Below are positions 11,577-21,470 of a DNA stretch of 64,000 bases, one piece after another (the stretch's first letter is position 1; every line of letters begins with the position of its first letter). The stretch is from positions 13,283,319 through 13,347,318 of the forward strand of contig BSYO01000006.1 in the NCBI GenBank assembly GCA_033239525.1, written 5' to 3'. The notes under the pieces are model-generated. The model saw nothing but the letters and a program-made list of their open reading frames with translations. It did no database searches and had not been told where the DNA came from. Source of the DNA: Nepenthes gracilis. Lineage: Eukaryota; Streptophyta; Magnoliopsida; Caryophyllales; Nepenthaceae. Position numbers and translations under genes: made by a program.

Positions 11577-11990
11577 AAAATGTACCTTGATCCTTGAAGA
11601 GCTTGGGGTACTTTTCTCTCATGTCGGCCCCTAATTCCCATGCTACATCTCCTTCATCTTGATGGTCCTACACTACTTTGACAAGTGATATCACCTTGGA
11701 ACGTATGATCTTATCTCCTCGATCTGTAATCCTTATTGATTCCTCTGGGTAGGTTAAGCCTCCTTGTACTTACCAAAAAAAAAAAAAAAGGTCTAGCCTC
11801 CTTGTATCTTCAGCTGGTCGTGTTCGATAATGTGGAACTCATTGTGGACGTACTTTCTCAACATAGACATGTGAAACACATCATGCACACCTAATAAAGA
11901 GGGTGGTAGAGCTAATCAGTAGGCCACCTTGCCAATCCACTCCAGTACCTCAAATGGTCCAATGAACCTCGGATTCAGTTTGCTCCACTT
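11577..11990 (-). pseudogene. Chromodomain and integrase C-terminus of the chromovirus
   Basis: Minus strand 11990-11807 reads DVFHMSMLRKYVHNEFH, the conserved integrase C-terminal motif before the chromodomain. After an insertion (11769-11788) it goes on YPEESIRIT, then IRSKVISLVKVV, a TAG stop, then DVAWELGADMREKYP. This is a chromodomain, which in chromoviruses directs integration to chromatin. The stop replaces the tryptophan normally found after VKVxW (TGG to TAG). Confidence 0.75.
11769..11789 (+). mobile_element. Minimal non-LTR tail insertion, CTTACC plus poly-A
   Basis: The insert is CTTACC followed by 15 A, the last A also being the first base of the right repeat. AGGTTAAGCCTCCTTGTA (11751-11768) before it and AGGTCTAGCCTCCTTGTA (11789-11806) after it form a TSD of 18 bp with two differences. 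The insert is exactly the terminal hexamer and tail of the hairpin LINE family. It interrupts a coding frame that reads through if one target copy is removed. Confidence 0.75.
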
Positions 11991-11999
11991 CCCAAATCA

Positions 12000-12910
12000 A
12001 ATGACCCCTCTAGTGGGAGATACTTTAAGAAAACGACATCACCAACATTAAAACTAAGGTCATGTTGCATTTTGTCAGTATAACTCTTCTGTTGACTTTA
12101 GGCTACTCGCATTCACTCACGTATCAATTAGATTTTTTTTGTTGTATCCTAAACGAGATCAGGACCCAAAATTTGATGATCCCTAACCTGTTCCCAACTT
12201 ATCAGTGATTGGCATTTCCTCCCATATAAGACTTCGAATGGCACCATCCTAATACTAGTCTTGAAGCGGCTATTGTATGCGAATTCTGGGAGTGATAAGC
12301 ATATGTCCTAGCAGCCTCCTAACTCTAGAATCAAACTCCTGAGCATGTCCTTGAGTGTTTGGATAGTTCTTTCTTTTTGGTTGTCCGTCTAAGGGTGAAA
12401 GGCAATGCTGAAATTCAATCTCATCCCTAACTCTCTATGAAAACTCCTCCAAAACTATAAGACAAATCTCGGATCTTGATCTGAGAGAATACTAGCTGGT
12501 ATCCTGTGTAATTTGACTATCTCATCAATAGAAAGTCTAGCAAGTTGATCCAAAGAATGCATCAATTTCATCACAAGATAATGTGCCGACTTAGTCAATC
12601 AGTCCACGATAACCCATATAGCGTCGCTGCCTCTAGCCGTCCCTGGTAGTCCAACAATGAAATCCATGGAGACATGTTTCCATTGCCAACTAGGAATTGG
12701 CATTGATTAAAGCTTCCTTGCTGGCCTTTGATATTCTTCCTTGGCTTGCTGACAAACTAGGCATCTAGAAACAAAATCTACTATATCGCTTTTCATACCC
12801 TTCCACCAAAAAGTCTTCCTTAAGTCGCGATATATCTTTATAGATCTTGGATGCATCATATACTTAGAATGATGTGCCTCCTCCATTATTTCCTTTCTCA
12901 ATCCAGTCAA
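12000..12910 (-). pseudogene. Chromovirus integrase
   Basis: Integrase inserts the cDNA into the genome. The open part at 12707-12910 holds the HHCC zinc-binding domain: AHHSKYMMHP gives the histidines and CLVCQQAK the cysteines. The core follows at about 12660-12470 with MDFIVGLPG (first Asp), a stop, and SDQDPRF (second Asp). Several stops and lost starts break it. It lies between RNase H and the chromodomain, the normal Ty3 order. Confidence 0.75.
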
Positions 12911-13042
12911 GCTAGGAACACAAATTCGATCCTGAAAAATTAAAGCCCCATCCTTCCTGACCCTGTACTCTGCTGGGGACTAACAAGGTAATTCCTTAAT
13001 AATGTTTGAAAGTTCTAGATTATCCCTTTGAGCCACACAAAT

Positions 13043-13480
13043 CTATTTCAGCAAATCTGGTTGGACTTTAAGGTATGATACTATCATCTGAGGATCACTC
13101 GAGTGTAGCCGAATGTCACAAGCCTTGACCTCCTCGAACATCTTCCATTCTCTCATCATCATGTGAGCTAATAAATTGGCTAATTTCCTTCCAAATGCAT
13201 CAGCCACCGCATTTGCCTTGCCAGGTTGGTATAAAATCTGATGGTCATAATCTTCAAGAATATCCATCAACCGTCTTTCACACATATTCAGCTCTTTCTG
13301 TGAAAAGAGGTATTTCAAACATTTATGATCACTATCGATAATGAACTCCTCCCCATATAGATAATGTCTCTAAAATTTTAGTGCAAAGGCAATTGCAACT
13401 AACTCTAGATCATGAGTCGGATGTCTCTTCTCATAGGGCTTTAACTGACAAGACCCATAGGCGATTATCTTTCCATGCTA
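13043..13480 (-). pseudogene. Chromovirus RNase H
   Basis: The frame 13043-13318 holds the RNase H end: LFSQKELNMCERRLMDILED, then YQPGKANAVADAFGR (usually ...NVVADALSR in Ty3). RNase H removes the RNA strand during cDNA synthesis. It continues the RT frame on its right, with stops between. Confidence 0.75.
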
Positions 13481-14290
13481 TATTAATACATAGCCTAGGC
13501 CTTTCTGCGAATCATCACAATATACTACAAATCCACCTAATCCTTGCAAAATTGTCAAAATAGGTACAGTGGTAAATCTCTGCTTAAATTCTTGGAAGCT
13601 TTGTTCATAGTCATCAAACCAAACAAATTTTACATTTTTCAGTGTCAATTTTGTCATTAGCATAACATTACTGGAAAACCCCTCTACAATCCTCTTATAA
13701 TACCCAGCTAAACCAAGAAAGCTCCTTACCTCAAACGAATTGGTAGGACGAGCCCAATATGTTATTGTCTCAATTTTAGATGGATTCACGGATACTCTAA
13801 CTCCGAAAATGACATGGCCCAAAACTGTGATTTCTTTTACCCAGAGCTCACATTTTTAAAAGTTGGTGTACAAATGCTCCTCGTATAACTTCTGAAGCAC
13901 GATCCTTAAAGACTCCCTATGCTCCACAACCCCCTTGGAGTAGATTAGAATATTGTTAATAAAAACTATAATGAGACTATCCAGAAAAGGTCTAAATACC
14001 CTATTCGTTAGGTCTATAAATGCAACTGGTGTACTTGTCAGACCGAAAGGCATCACCAGGAACTCATAGTGTCCATATCTAGAACAAAAAGTCACCTTCA
14101 AAACATCACTCGCCTTAATCTTCAATTGATGGTAACCTAACCTTAGATCAATTTTTGAAAATACACTTGCTCCCTGCAATTGGTCAAAATGATCATCAAT
14201 CCAAGGCAATGGATACTTATTCTTGGTGGTTAATTTGTTGAGCTCCCTATAGTCAATACACAATTGCATCAGATGGTGAAACACTTGGTC
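13478..14290 (-). pseudogene. Chromovirus reverse transcriptase, catalytic motif changed
   Basis: Frames 13856-14284 and 13478-13822 carry the Ty3 [53 protein letters not shown], then [10 protein letters not shown] where the family has FIDDILIYSK. Both catalytic aspartates are asparagine (AAC AAT, at about 13945-13955). The thumb and the start of RNase H follow: GLAGYYKRIVEGFS and VYCDDSQKGLG. A stop at about 13855 separates the frames. The enzyme would be inactive. Confidence 0.85.
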
Positions 14291-14699
14291 TAATGAATTC
14301 CTGATCCAACAGGTCTTGTAACTAAACCTTTAACTCCTTTAGCTCAGCAAGAGCCATCTGATATGGTGCCCTAGAGATCAATGTGGCTTCTGGTAACAAG
14401 TCAATTGCAAATTCAATTTCACGGTCAAGGAGTAAAAAAGGTAGCTCATTCGGGAAGATGTCTACAAACTCTTGAACTACATTAATGTCGTCAATTTGTC
14501 ATTCCATCGACATTGTTAAAGACACAAAGGCTAAGAAACCCTAGCTCCCACTATGAAGTAAATGGCAAGCATGTAAGACTGAAATCATAGGGGTCACAGC
14601 ACGACTCCCAAGGCCAGAAAACTCAAACTCTCCAATTCTATCAATAGAGAAGCTCACAATCTTTTGAAAGAAATCTACGCTGGCATGGTAGGAAGCTAG

Positions 14700-14990
14700 C
14701 TAGTCCTTCCCTAAAATTATATCAAAACCCACTATCCCTAATGGAATGAGGTCAACTGGCAACTCATAATTATCAACATGAATAATGCATCGAGGGTACA
14801 TATCAGTGAGTAGGATAGTCTCGCCAACTGGCATCGAAACCGATAAAACAAAGTCTAAGGGTACCACTTTCATCCCAAGTCTTGCAGCAAAGGCCGGTGC
14901 CACAAAAGAATGAGTGGAACTAGAATCAATCAGCACATGAGTAGGTATAGAAAATATGGCAACAATATCTTCCACAACTATCAGGGAAGC
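14700..14990 (-). pseudogene. Chromovirus aspartic protease
   Basis: The 91-residue frame reads THVLIDSSSTHSFVAPAFA and later GFDIILGKD. The active-site triplet normally D-S/T-G is DSS here (GGT to AGT). The ILGKD end matches the flap/C-terminal part of Ty3 proteases. It would cleave Gag-Pol. It sits between gag and RT as expected. Confidence 0.75.
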
Positions 14991-15161
14991 CTAGACATCT
15001 TGCTCTATCAACGCAAACGCTTTCCCTAAAATTGAAGCCTTTGACTTACTTTGTGGTGCAGATCTCCCTGAAGCCCAACTATCTCTAGAGTAGTGACTGA
15101 CCTTTCAATAGTTGTAGCAGAGAAGTGGTCCAGGTCATCTATTCGATGCAGGTCTAGCTGG

Positions 15162-16040
15162 CTATGTCTTTGATATTTGAGGAACAATCACAGTCTTTAG
15201 TGGCGTCAAAAGAGTCGATTGTGTAACTTGGCAGTCCCTAGAAACATGTCCCAACTTCTCACATTTGAAACAAGTCTTATGCTTCTTGGATTGATGTGTC
15301 AGCAGTCTAGCAACGCCATTAGTACTAGGCGAGGATATCGGAGCCATGTTGCCCAACTCCTCCTCCACAATCAGAGCCCTTCGAAAGATTGCTCCAAAGT
15401 CATGAAGCTCAAATGATGCAATAATACAACGAATAGAGTATGCGAATCCCTGTTGGAACCTTTCTGCCTTTTAGACCTTTTTAGTAACAAAGTGCGGAGC
15501 GTAATGTGATAGTTTTGTAAACGTGGCCTGATACTGAGAAACCGTCATCGAACCCTACTCCAAGTGAAGAAACTCCTTCTCCTTTTAGGTCCTTAAATTC
15601 TTGGGGAAGTACTTGTTATTAAACATTTCTTAGAAAGCATCTCAGGTGATAGAATCAACCTCAGGTTCAAGCTATTGCAATCTCACATTCCACTAGTGCT
15701 CAGCCTCACCACTAAGTTTATACATAGCAAAGCGAACTCGATCAGTCGGACACTTCATCACTGTGAGAGCCTTTTCTAGCCTTCCTATCCAATAGCTAGC
15801 TTTAGTAGGGTCTGCCTCTCCCATGAACTTCAAGAGTCTCTGATCTATGAAATCTCTAAATAAATTCCTCTTCTACTTCTTCGCTAGTGCACGTCCCAAG
15901 ACCTGTGCCCCAACAACCTGAGTCACCAATCCAGTGAGCTGGTGGAGGGCATCAACTATCCCAACCATATCAACAAGTGCTGCTAATGGTCCTGGGCCTC
16001 TTGCTGAACTCCCTAGATGGATACTAGCCTTGTCAGACAT
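15162..16040 (-). pseudogene. Chromovirus gag
   Basis: The start ATG is at 16040: MSDKASIHLGSSARGPGPL. The gag body (15900-15400) is broken by stops. The zinc knuckle at about 15230-15275 reads CFKCEKLGHVSRDC, an intact CCHC. Gag forms the particle and binds RNA. The leader between this ATG and the primer-binding site contains an inserted hairpin-tail element. Confidence 0.75.
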
Positions 16041-16065
16041 CGCTGCAATAAAATAAAATAAACTT

Positions 16066-16720
16066 TGCGTGTGCTGGAGTGACGATCTCTTGGTCGGTCC
16101 GTGGTTTGCGTGTGCTGGAGTGACGATCTCTTGGTCGGTCCGTGGTTTGCGTGTGCTGTGGGTGGAGTGACATTTCAATCCGGAATGCCTTTAGTGGACG
16201 GAGTGCATTTTGAGGTGGAGCGGCTTTTTTGTAGCGGGATCGTTTTTTCTGTTCATTTAATGCTGGTGTGAATCCGGAGTGATTGGCCTCTTGTTCCGGA
16301 CTGCCGTGTGAGGCCGGAGTGGATTATAAAGACGGAGTGCCTTTTACTCACTAAAAGGCCGGAGTGGTTTTCGTGGTTTGCATGCGCTGAGGACGGAGTG
16401 GCATTTCAATGCCGGAGTGCCTTTTGAGGACGGTGTGGTTTCTGAAGACGGAGTGCATTTCGAGGCAATGTGGCCTTCTAGAGACGGAGTGCATTTTCTA
16501 TAGTGGCAGGGTGATTCTTCATTCACTTTGGCCATTCGTTTTTTATTTCTTACAATGACCGAATATTATTGTAATCTCATTTTTTAATGACGGATGTCAT
16601 TAGTCTGGGGGCCTCCCCTATTACTATGTCTCTTTCCCCAACTCGGAAAAACACTTGGGTAAGACCATAGTCTTTTGTACATTTTATTCAATATTTTAAT
16701 ACATTTAATTACTTACCAAA
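16066..16720 (+). mobile_element. Short hairpin-tail non-LTR element (655 bp) with CGGAGTG array
   Basis: It is bounded by an exact 19-bp TSD, AATAAAATAAAATAAACTT (16047-16065 and 16721-16739). Its 5' end starts with a tandem repeat of a 41-bp unit (16066-16106, 16107-16147). The body (16160-16510) is packed with GGAGTG, mostly as GACGGAGTG or CCGGAGTG, every 20-40 bp. The 3' end has a stem-loop (16624-16670, ACTCGG...ACTTGGG core) and ACTTACCAAA. It has no coding potential, so it must have moved with enzymes from elsewhere. It sits in the chromovirus leader and is younger than it. Confidence 0.85.
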
Positions 16721-16901
16721 AATAAAATAAAATAAACTTAGAATTTTTCTAAATCATAAATTTTTTGTTAATGCGTATAGTCCTTTATCCTAACTGAGAG
16801 CTCTAAAAATGATCCTAAGTCCTCTAACATTATTGAATTTCTTAATATTCCCAAATATTAAAAAAAATTCTAAAATTCTCAAATACTTTCACAGAATCTT
16901 A

Positions 16902-16915
16902 GCTCTCTAATACCA
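16902..16915 (-). other. Primer-binding site, initiator tRNA-Met type
   Basis: Minus strand TGGTATTAGAGAGC closely resembles the plant LTR element site TGGTATCAGAGC, complementary to the 3' end of initiator tRNA-Met. It lies between the 5' LTR and gag on the minus strand and so fixes the element orientation. Confidence 0.7.
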
Positions 16916-19645
16916 TAAAATTATAAGGACCCAAGCCAAGTACATAAACCCAACCTAAACCGATAATATGAAAGATCCTGTGACCATTTAATATCACCAA
17001 TCCAAGAAGATCGTCAAATCATAACATATCCAAGATAATTATTATAATAATCTACATATCATCATACCTAAAGAAAGTTTAGGAAAATTATAGCTCCAAA
17101 AAGAAAAAAAATCCCAACAAAATGAATGAAAATATCAGAATGTATCTCTAGAGTATAAAATAAACACACTCTTTCTAGTAGGGCTTCATAATCTTTCTTG
17201 CTCCAACTCTTCATCCAACTCTAAGGTTATCATCTAATTCTGCTACTCTGGAAGAAAGAAATAGGAAGAGTGAGTCAAATGCCTAACAAGTGATAATAAT
17301 CAAAAACATATAATAATAAACATCTCAAATATATAATAAATGATATATGCTAAAAATCACAACAGAAATATAATATCCAATAGATAAATATATCAAAAAG
17401 TCTGTATTTTATCGTATCCACAACTTAAAAGTAAAAATAAGATAGGTCTTCCCAAACCCTCATGTGACAAAGATCATAAGGCTTACCAATAATAGGCAAA
17501 AATCCCTCCGAATTCAACATCAAAAGAAATAAAGGGATCTCCTGATCCAAAGATCAGCGTGAACAACCTGAGTAACAAATAACAATGAATAATATGGATT
17601 CCACTAAATTCAGATATTGTAGAATCTGACATATGGATTCTACCAAATACAACTCGTGAATTCCACTAAATTCTAAGTTAAGAGGTATTAGTAACAACGA
17701 GATATCATGAATAATCTTTTGGATTTTATTCTACCACCGTGAACCAAAGGCCATATATTTACACCTCCAATGGTTAGGTAAGTGATATGAGGTTATCTAT
17801 GGTATCCTCACTACCCTTATAGTCCTCCTAAAGGTTGCATCTATAGTATACCCATTCCACCTATGATACCCATCGTCAATAATATCCCTGATATCATCTC
17901 CTACGATGGTCATATGGCTATAAGTATCCATCCACAATAATAATATACCTCATTACCACCATGATATAGAAATCAATATCGGATAAGTGTAGACCATACT
18001 AAGATGTCGGAACCTTCTATTTGACTAAATACCTTAGTATTTTTATACAATTTCCTTAACATTAACCGCAAGAAGTCATTAACTCAAATATTCACTCAAT
18101 CGAATATGATGCAAAGAAGGCTTTGCAATTAAAACAATAGAAATGTTACTCGATACTGATAAGGACCATACATACATAATCGAAGATAATGCAAATAATG
18201 TCATTATTGGTAAAGAGAAAAACTACCAAGGATAATTTAAATATTCGATCAAATATCCTAATATTTAATTAAATTATTTACATATATATATATATATATA
18301 TATATTCACTCATAGATTACTACATACACCACACATAGTACCACCCATGACTTTCCTCTCTCTCTCTCACATACACACACACCTACAGCACCCCTGCACC
18401 TCACACACACACACACACACGGCAGCACCACCTTACACTACCATTGCCATGCAAACACCTCACCCAACAACACACCCCTTACACTGCCACACCTCACCTA
18501 GCAACACACACCTTGCACTACCACTCATGCCGCAAACACACACTAATGCTCCACTCATTGCACACAACACACTTATATATATATAACACTATTCACTTTC
18601 GTTTTTAAGAGCCCAAATGCGCAACTATGTTCTTCGTAATTTGTCAGCTTATCACCAAATAAAATTATCCAACATGTAAATTAGGAAACTATCTAACTTC
18701 ATTGTATCAAGATTTAAGCCTTAATTTAATGTAATGCCTGAAATTCTATTTCAAATGAGCCAAAGCCTCTGTTTTGCCCCAAGCTTTCCTTAACCAAAAT
18801 TTCCCAAAATCAAGACATTTAAACAAAAATTCAACTCTCATTATTTGACAGGTACTTTATAAATTTTACATACTAATTTTTTTGAACCTAGAATCATGTT
18901 GTTTCCTTGGACAAATTCACGGCAGAGCCGAAGCCCTGTTTTTCCAATTTTTTCATCAAACAGCCCAATTTAACCAAAATCCTCCAAAATCACCCATATA
19001 CAATTAATTCATTCATAATCTTTATACACAAATTGAAAATCACCATTAATGGGAAGGAGGGTCACGAATTACTTGCAAAGGAGTCACAAATTAACTTACC
19101 TGATTTGCCACGATATTGTAACAATGGCAAGAAATACCAACAGTGGCGACTTCAAACAGTCCCAGTGATACTCCCTCTGACACTAATTAACGACAATGGT
19201 AATAGTAGCAAACTTTTGTGTACCCTTTTCTTGTTCTTTCTCTCTCTAATTTCGCTTGTAACCACCCAAAGTAGAAGAAGAAGGTAAGGATCTTAAAGAA
19301 AATGAGAGCAACTGAAAGGGAGAAAAATGAGGTTGACGACTGAGAAGAAGAAGGAATGTGGTTTTCCAACTAATTGGCTGGAAAAGAGGAAGCCATCGTA
19401 GAGCAGAATCAACATGCATTCTCTCCCTCTCCTCTCCTTCTTCCTTCCTTTTTTCCTCTTTTTCCTTCTTCTTTTTTTATTTTCATCATTTCTCTTTCTT
19501 CTTTTTACATTATTATTATATTATTATTTATTATAATATTTTATTTACTTATTATTATTGTTATTGTTATCATCATCATCATCCTTGTTAAAAAAATTTG
19601 ATTATTATATAATTTATATTTAATTCAAAAATATGCAAAATGTTA
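16916..19645 (-). repeat. Chromovirus 5' LTR (about 2.7 kb)
   Basis: On the minus strand it starts TGTAACATTTTGC at 19645 and runs to the primer-binding site at 16915. It is matched in three blocks by the other LTR. It has a (TA)n run (18281-18304), a CA-rich tract (18360-18580) and a TC/ATT tract (19425-19590). ORFs in it are low-complexity accidents. The end next to the primer-binding site is placed by that site, since its partner lies off the window. Confidence 0.8.
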
Positions 19646-19754
19646 CATGCTGACATGGCAAAAATTCTAACCAAAGTGATGGCCTATAGGTTGGGCCTTG
19701 ATCCTTGGAATAAGTCGATCAAGCAAAAATAGATAAACTACTCTATCGAAAAAC
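19646..19754 (+). pseudogene. Tat/Ogre-type Ty3 pol fragment, part 1
   Basis: It reads RLGLDPWNKSIKQK just before the RT domain, in the style of Tat/Athila-branch elements. It continues without loss at 23444 once the inserted element and one TSD copy are removed. It meets the chromovirus LTR end exactly at 19646, so the chromovirus seems to have inserted into this older element. Confidence 0.65.
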
Positions 19755-19842
19755 AGATTTCGAATTTCAAAATTTGAAATTCGATTCTGCCGATTCTGCC
19801 TGACGCTCCTCCCGTCTCTGGCAGCGGTGCTCGTTGACGGCC

Positions 19843-21470
19843 ATGGCCGACCCCCTTGCTCCTCCTACGATGTCCGATCCCCCCGTCCTTACCCACATCT
19901 CCTCTCCTCAGAACTCCGTCTCACCCTCGATAAATCCTTCCTCAAATCTTCCTTCGCCTTGGACCCAGGCTTGTTTCGCCTCGTGTCCCCGAAACTCGAT
20001 CCGTCCCAATCCGGGCGGTAACGATGTGTCCCCCATTCATGGTCTGATGTTGTAAAGAAGGACGGTTCTGGGCTTAGCTCTGAGCTCCGTTTCTTCCCTC
20101 TCCAGGCTTCATTGTGTTCTGATGGTTCTCTCTCACCTCCGCCAGAGGTCATCGAACAGGGTAACTCTTTTTGGAGTAATACATTGGTAGGCTACTTCCT
20201 TAACACTCCTCCACACTTCACGGCTGTTAAAGCAATTGCCATGAAGATATGGTCCCGATTCGGTCTCAAGCAAACCGCTGGCAACGAAGGCGGCTTCTTT
20301 TTCTTCCGCTTCCCTTCCGAAGAAATGGTGGAGAAAGTTATTCGTGCTGGTCCATGGATTTTCTCTAGCAAAGCAATCTTCCTAAAGCGCTGGAAGCCTG
20401 GAATGGAGCTATCAAAAGAAGAACACAAGCGCTTTCCAATTTGGATAAAAATGTCGAACATACCACTCGAATTGTGGTCGCACGCTGGTCTTTGCTGGTT
20501 AGCCAGTACGATTGGGATTCCTCTTCAAATTGATCCCAAGACAGCTCGTATGGAAAATCTGTCATTTGCAAAGATGTGCGTTGAAGTTGGTGTGGATGGG
20601 CCGTTCCCCAGCTCCATCTTTGTTTATCCTTGTTCTGCTTCTACTGAATTTGCTTCGGTGAATGTGGCTTATAGCTGGAAGCCAGCCCGATGCGCTCGAT
20701 GCCAACAGATTGGGCATTTGGAGACAAATTGCCGGTCCAAGCTCGTTCCAGGTAATTCTCATCCTAAGCCTCTGGGTTCAGGGCTAGCTGATCCTGTCCT
20801 AAATGAAAGCCCTCATCCTGAGGTTCATGTGGAGTCTGGTTGCCAAGTAACTATGCCTCCAATTGATGCGTTTGGTAAATCTGGGTCAACTTCCTTGTTC
20901 TCGTGGCTGAAGAAGCCTTGCCCCAACCGAGTCACTCCCATCCCCACATAGCGCCTTCTAAATGCTTTGAACCGCTTCATTGGGCTGTGATTGAAACTCC
21001 AGCTCTTCCCTTTGCTGATTCGGCTGCTCTTACTAGCCCAAATACTCCTCTTCCTGTTCGGTGCCTCGGGCGCCTCGATTTGGGGGTTACCAGACTGTTA
21101 ATCAGGATGAGCTCCTCCCCTTCTCGGGTTCCGCTGACAGGCTGATTGAGAGTGCTATTCCACAAATGTCTCGCTGTGTGTGTGCATCAATTTTGTCCTC
21201 CGATGATTCCGATGTTTGGATGGCTTCCTGGATATGCAGATGGATGATTTGGATCCTAATTCCCTGGATTCCGAATCTCTACACCATAATATCGATTTAG
21301 ATGAATTTATGCTTACCCCAAACTCTATTAAGAGGATTACTAAGCAATATTCTTCAAATTCCTCTTTGGTAGATGAATTGAGGGGCGTGGAGGCTGAGTG
21401 GAAGACTCCTAAGTCTAGGAAAAAGAAAAAGGCTGCCTCCAAAAAGTCCAATGGCGCCTCTGGCTCCTAG
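19843..21470 (+). pseudogene. LINE ORF1: DUF4283 and zinc-knuckle RNA-binding protein, frameshifted
   Basis: ORF1 proteins bind LINE RNA. The start MADPLAPP is at 19843. The best part, 20112-20951 (279 residues), holds DUF4283 from about residue 18 (SFWSNTLVGYF, KIWSRFGL, GPWIFSSKAIFLKRW, FPIWIKMSNIPLELW) and the knuckle CARCQQIGHLETNC at about 194-207 (CX2CX4HX4C intact). The C-terminal part switches frame near 20900-21200 and ends in a basic tail, WKTPKSRKKKKAASKK (to 21470). That tail recurs at about 35200 (minus) and 44540 (plus). The frame changes suggest decay since insertion. Confidence 0.8.

Larger units (their letters stand above)
1..19645 (-). mobile_element. Ty3/gypsy chromovirus, LTR to LTR, heavily interrupted (extends past left edge)
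   Basis: Read on the minus strand the order is 5' LTR (about 16916-19645), primer-binding site (16902-16915), gag, protease, reverse transcriptase, RNase H, integrase, chromodomain, polypurine tract, 3' LTR. The order and the C-terminal chromodomain place it in the chromovirus branch of Ty3/gypsy. The 3' LTR occurs as three blocks (1-230, 7943-8486, 10710-11545) matching 17732-17955, 17955-18480 and about 18500-19645 of the other LTR. The LTR part matching 16916-17731 would lie left of base 1. Inserted sequence is 231-7942 (mosaic) and 8487-10709 (solo LTR) in the 3' LTR, 11769-11788 in the chromodomain and 16066-16720 in the leader. All reading frames are broken, so the element is dead. Confidence 0.8.

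Noticed and set aside
19889..20152. Minus-strand frame over ORF1
   Set aside because: It is the shadow of the ORF1 start on the plus strand; no motif.
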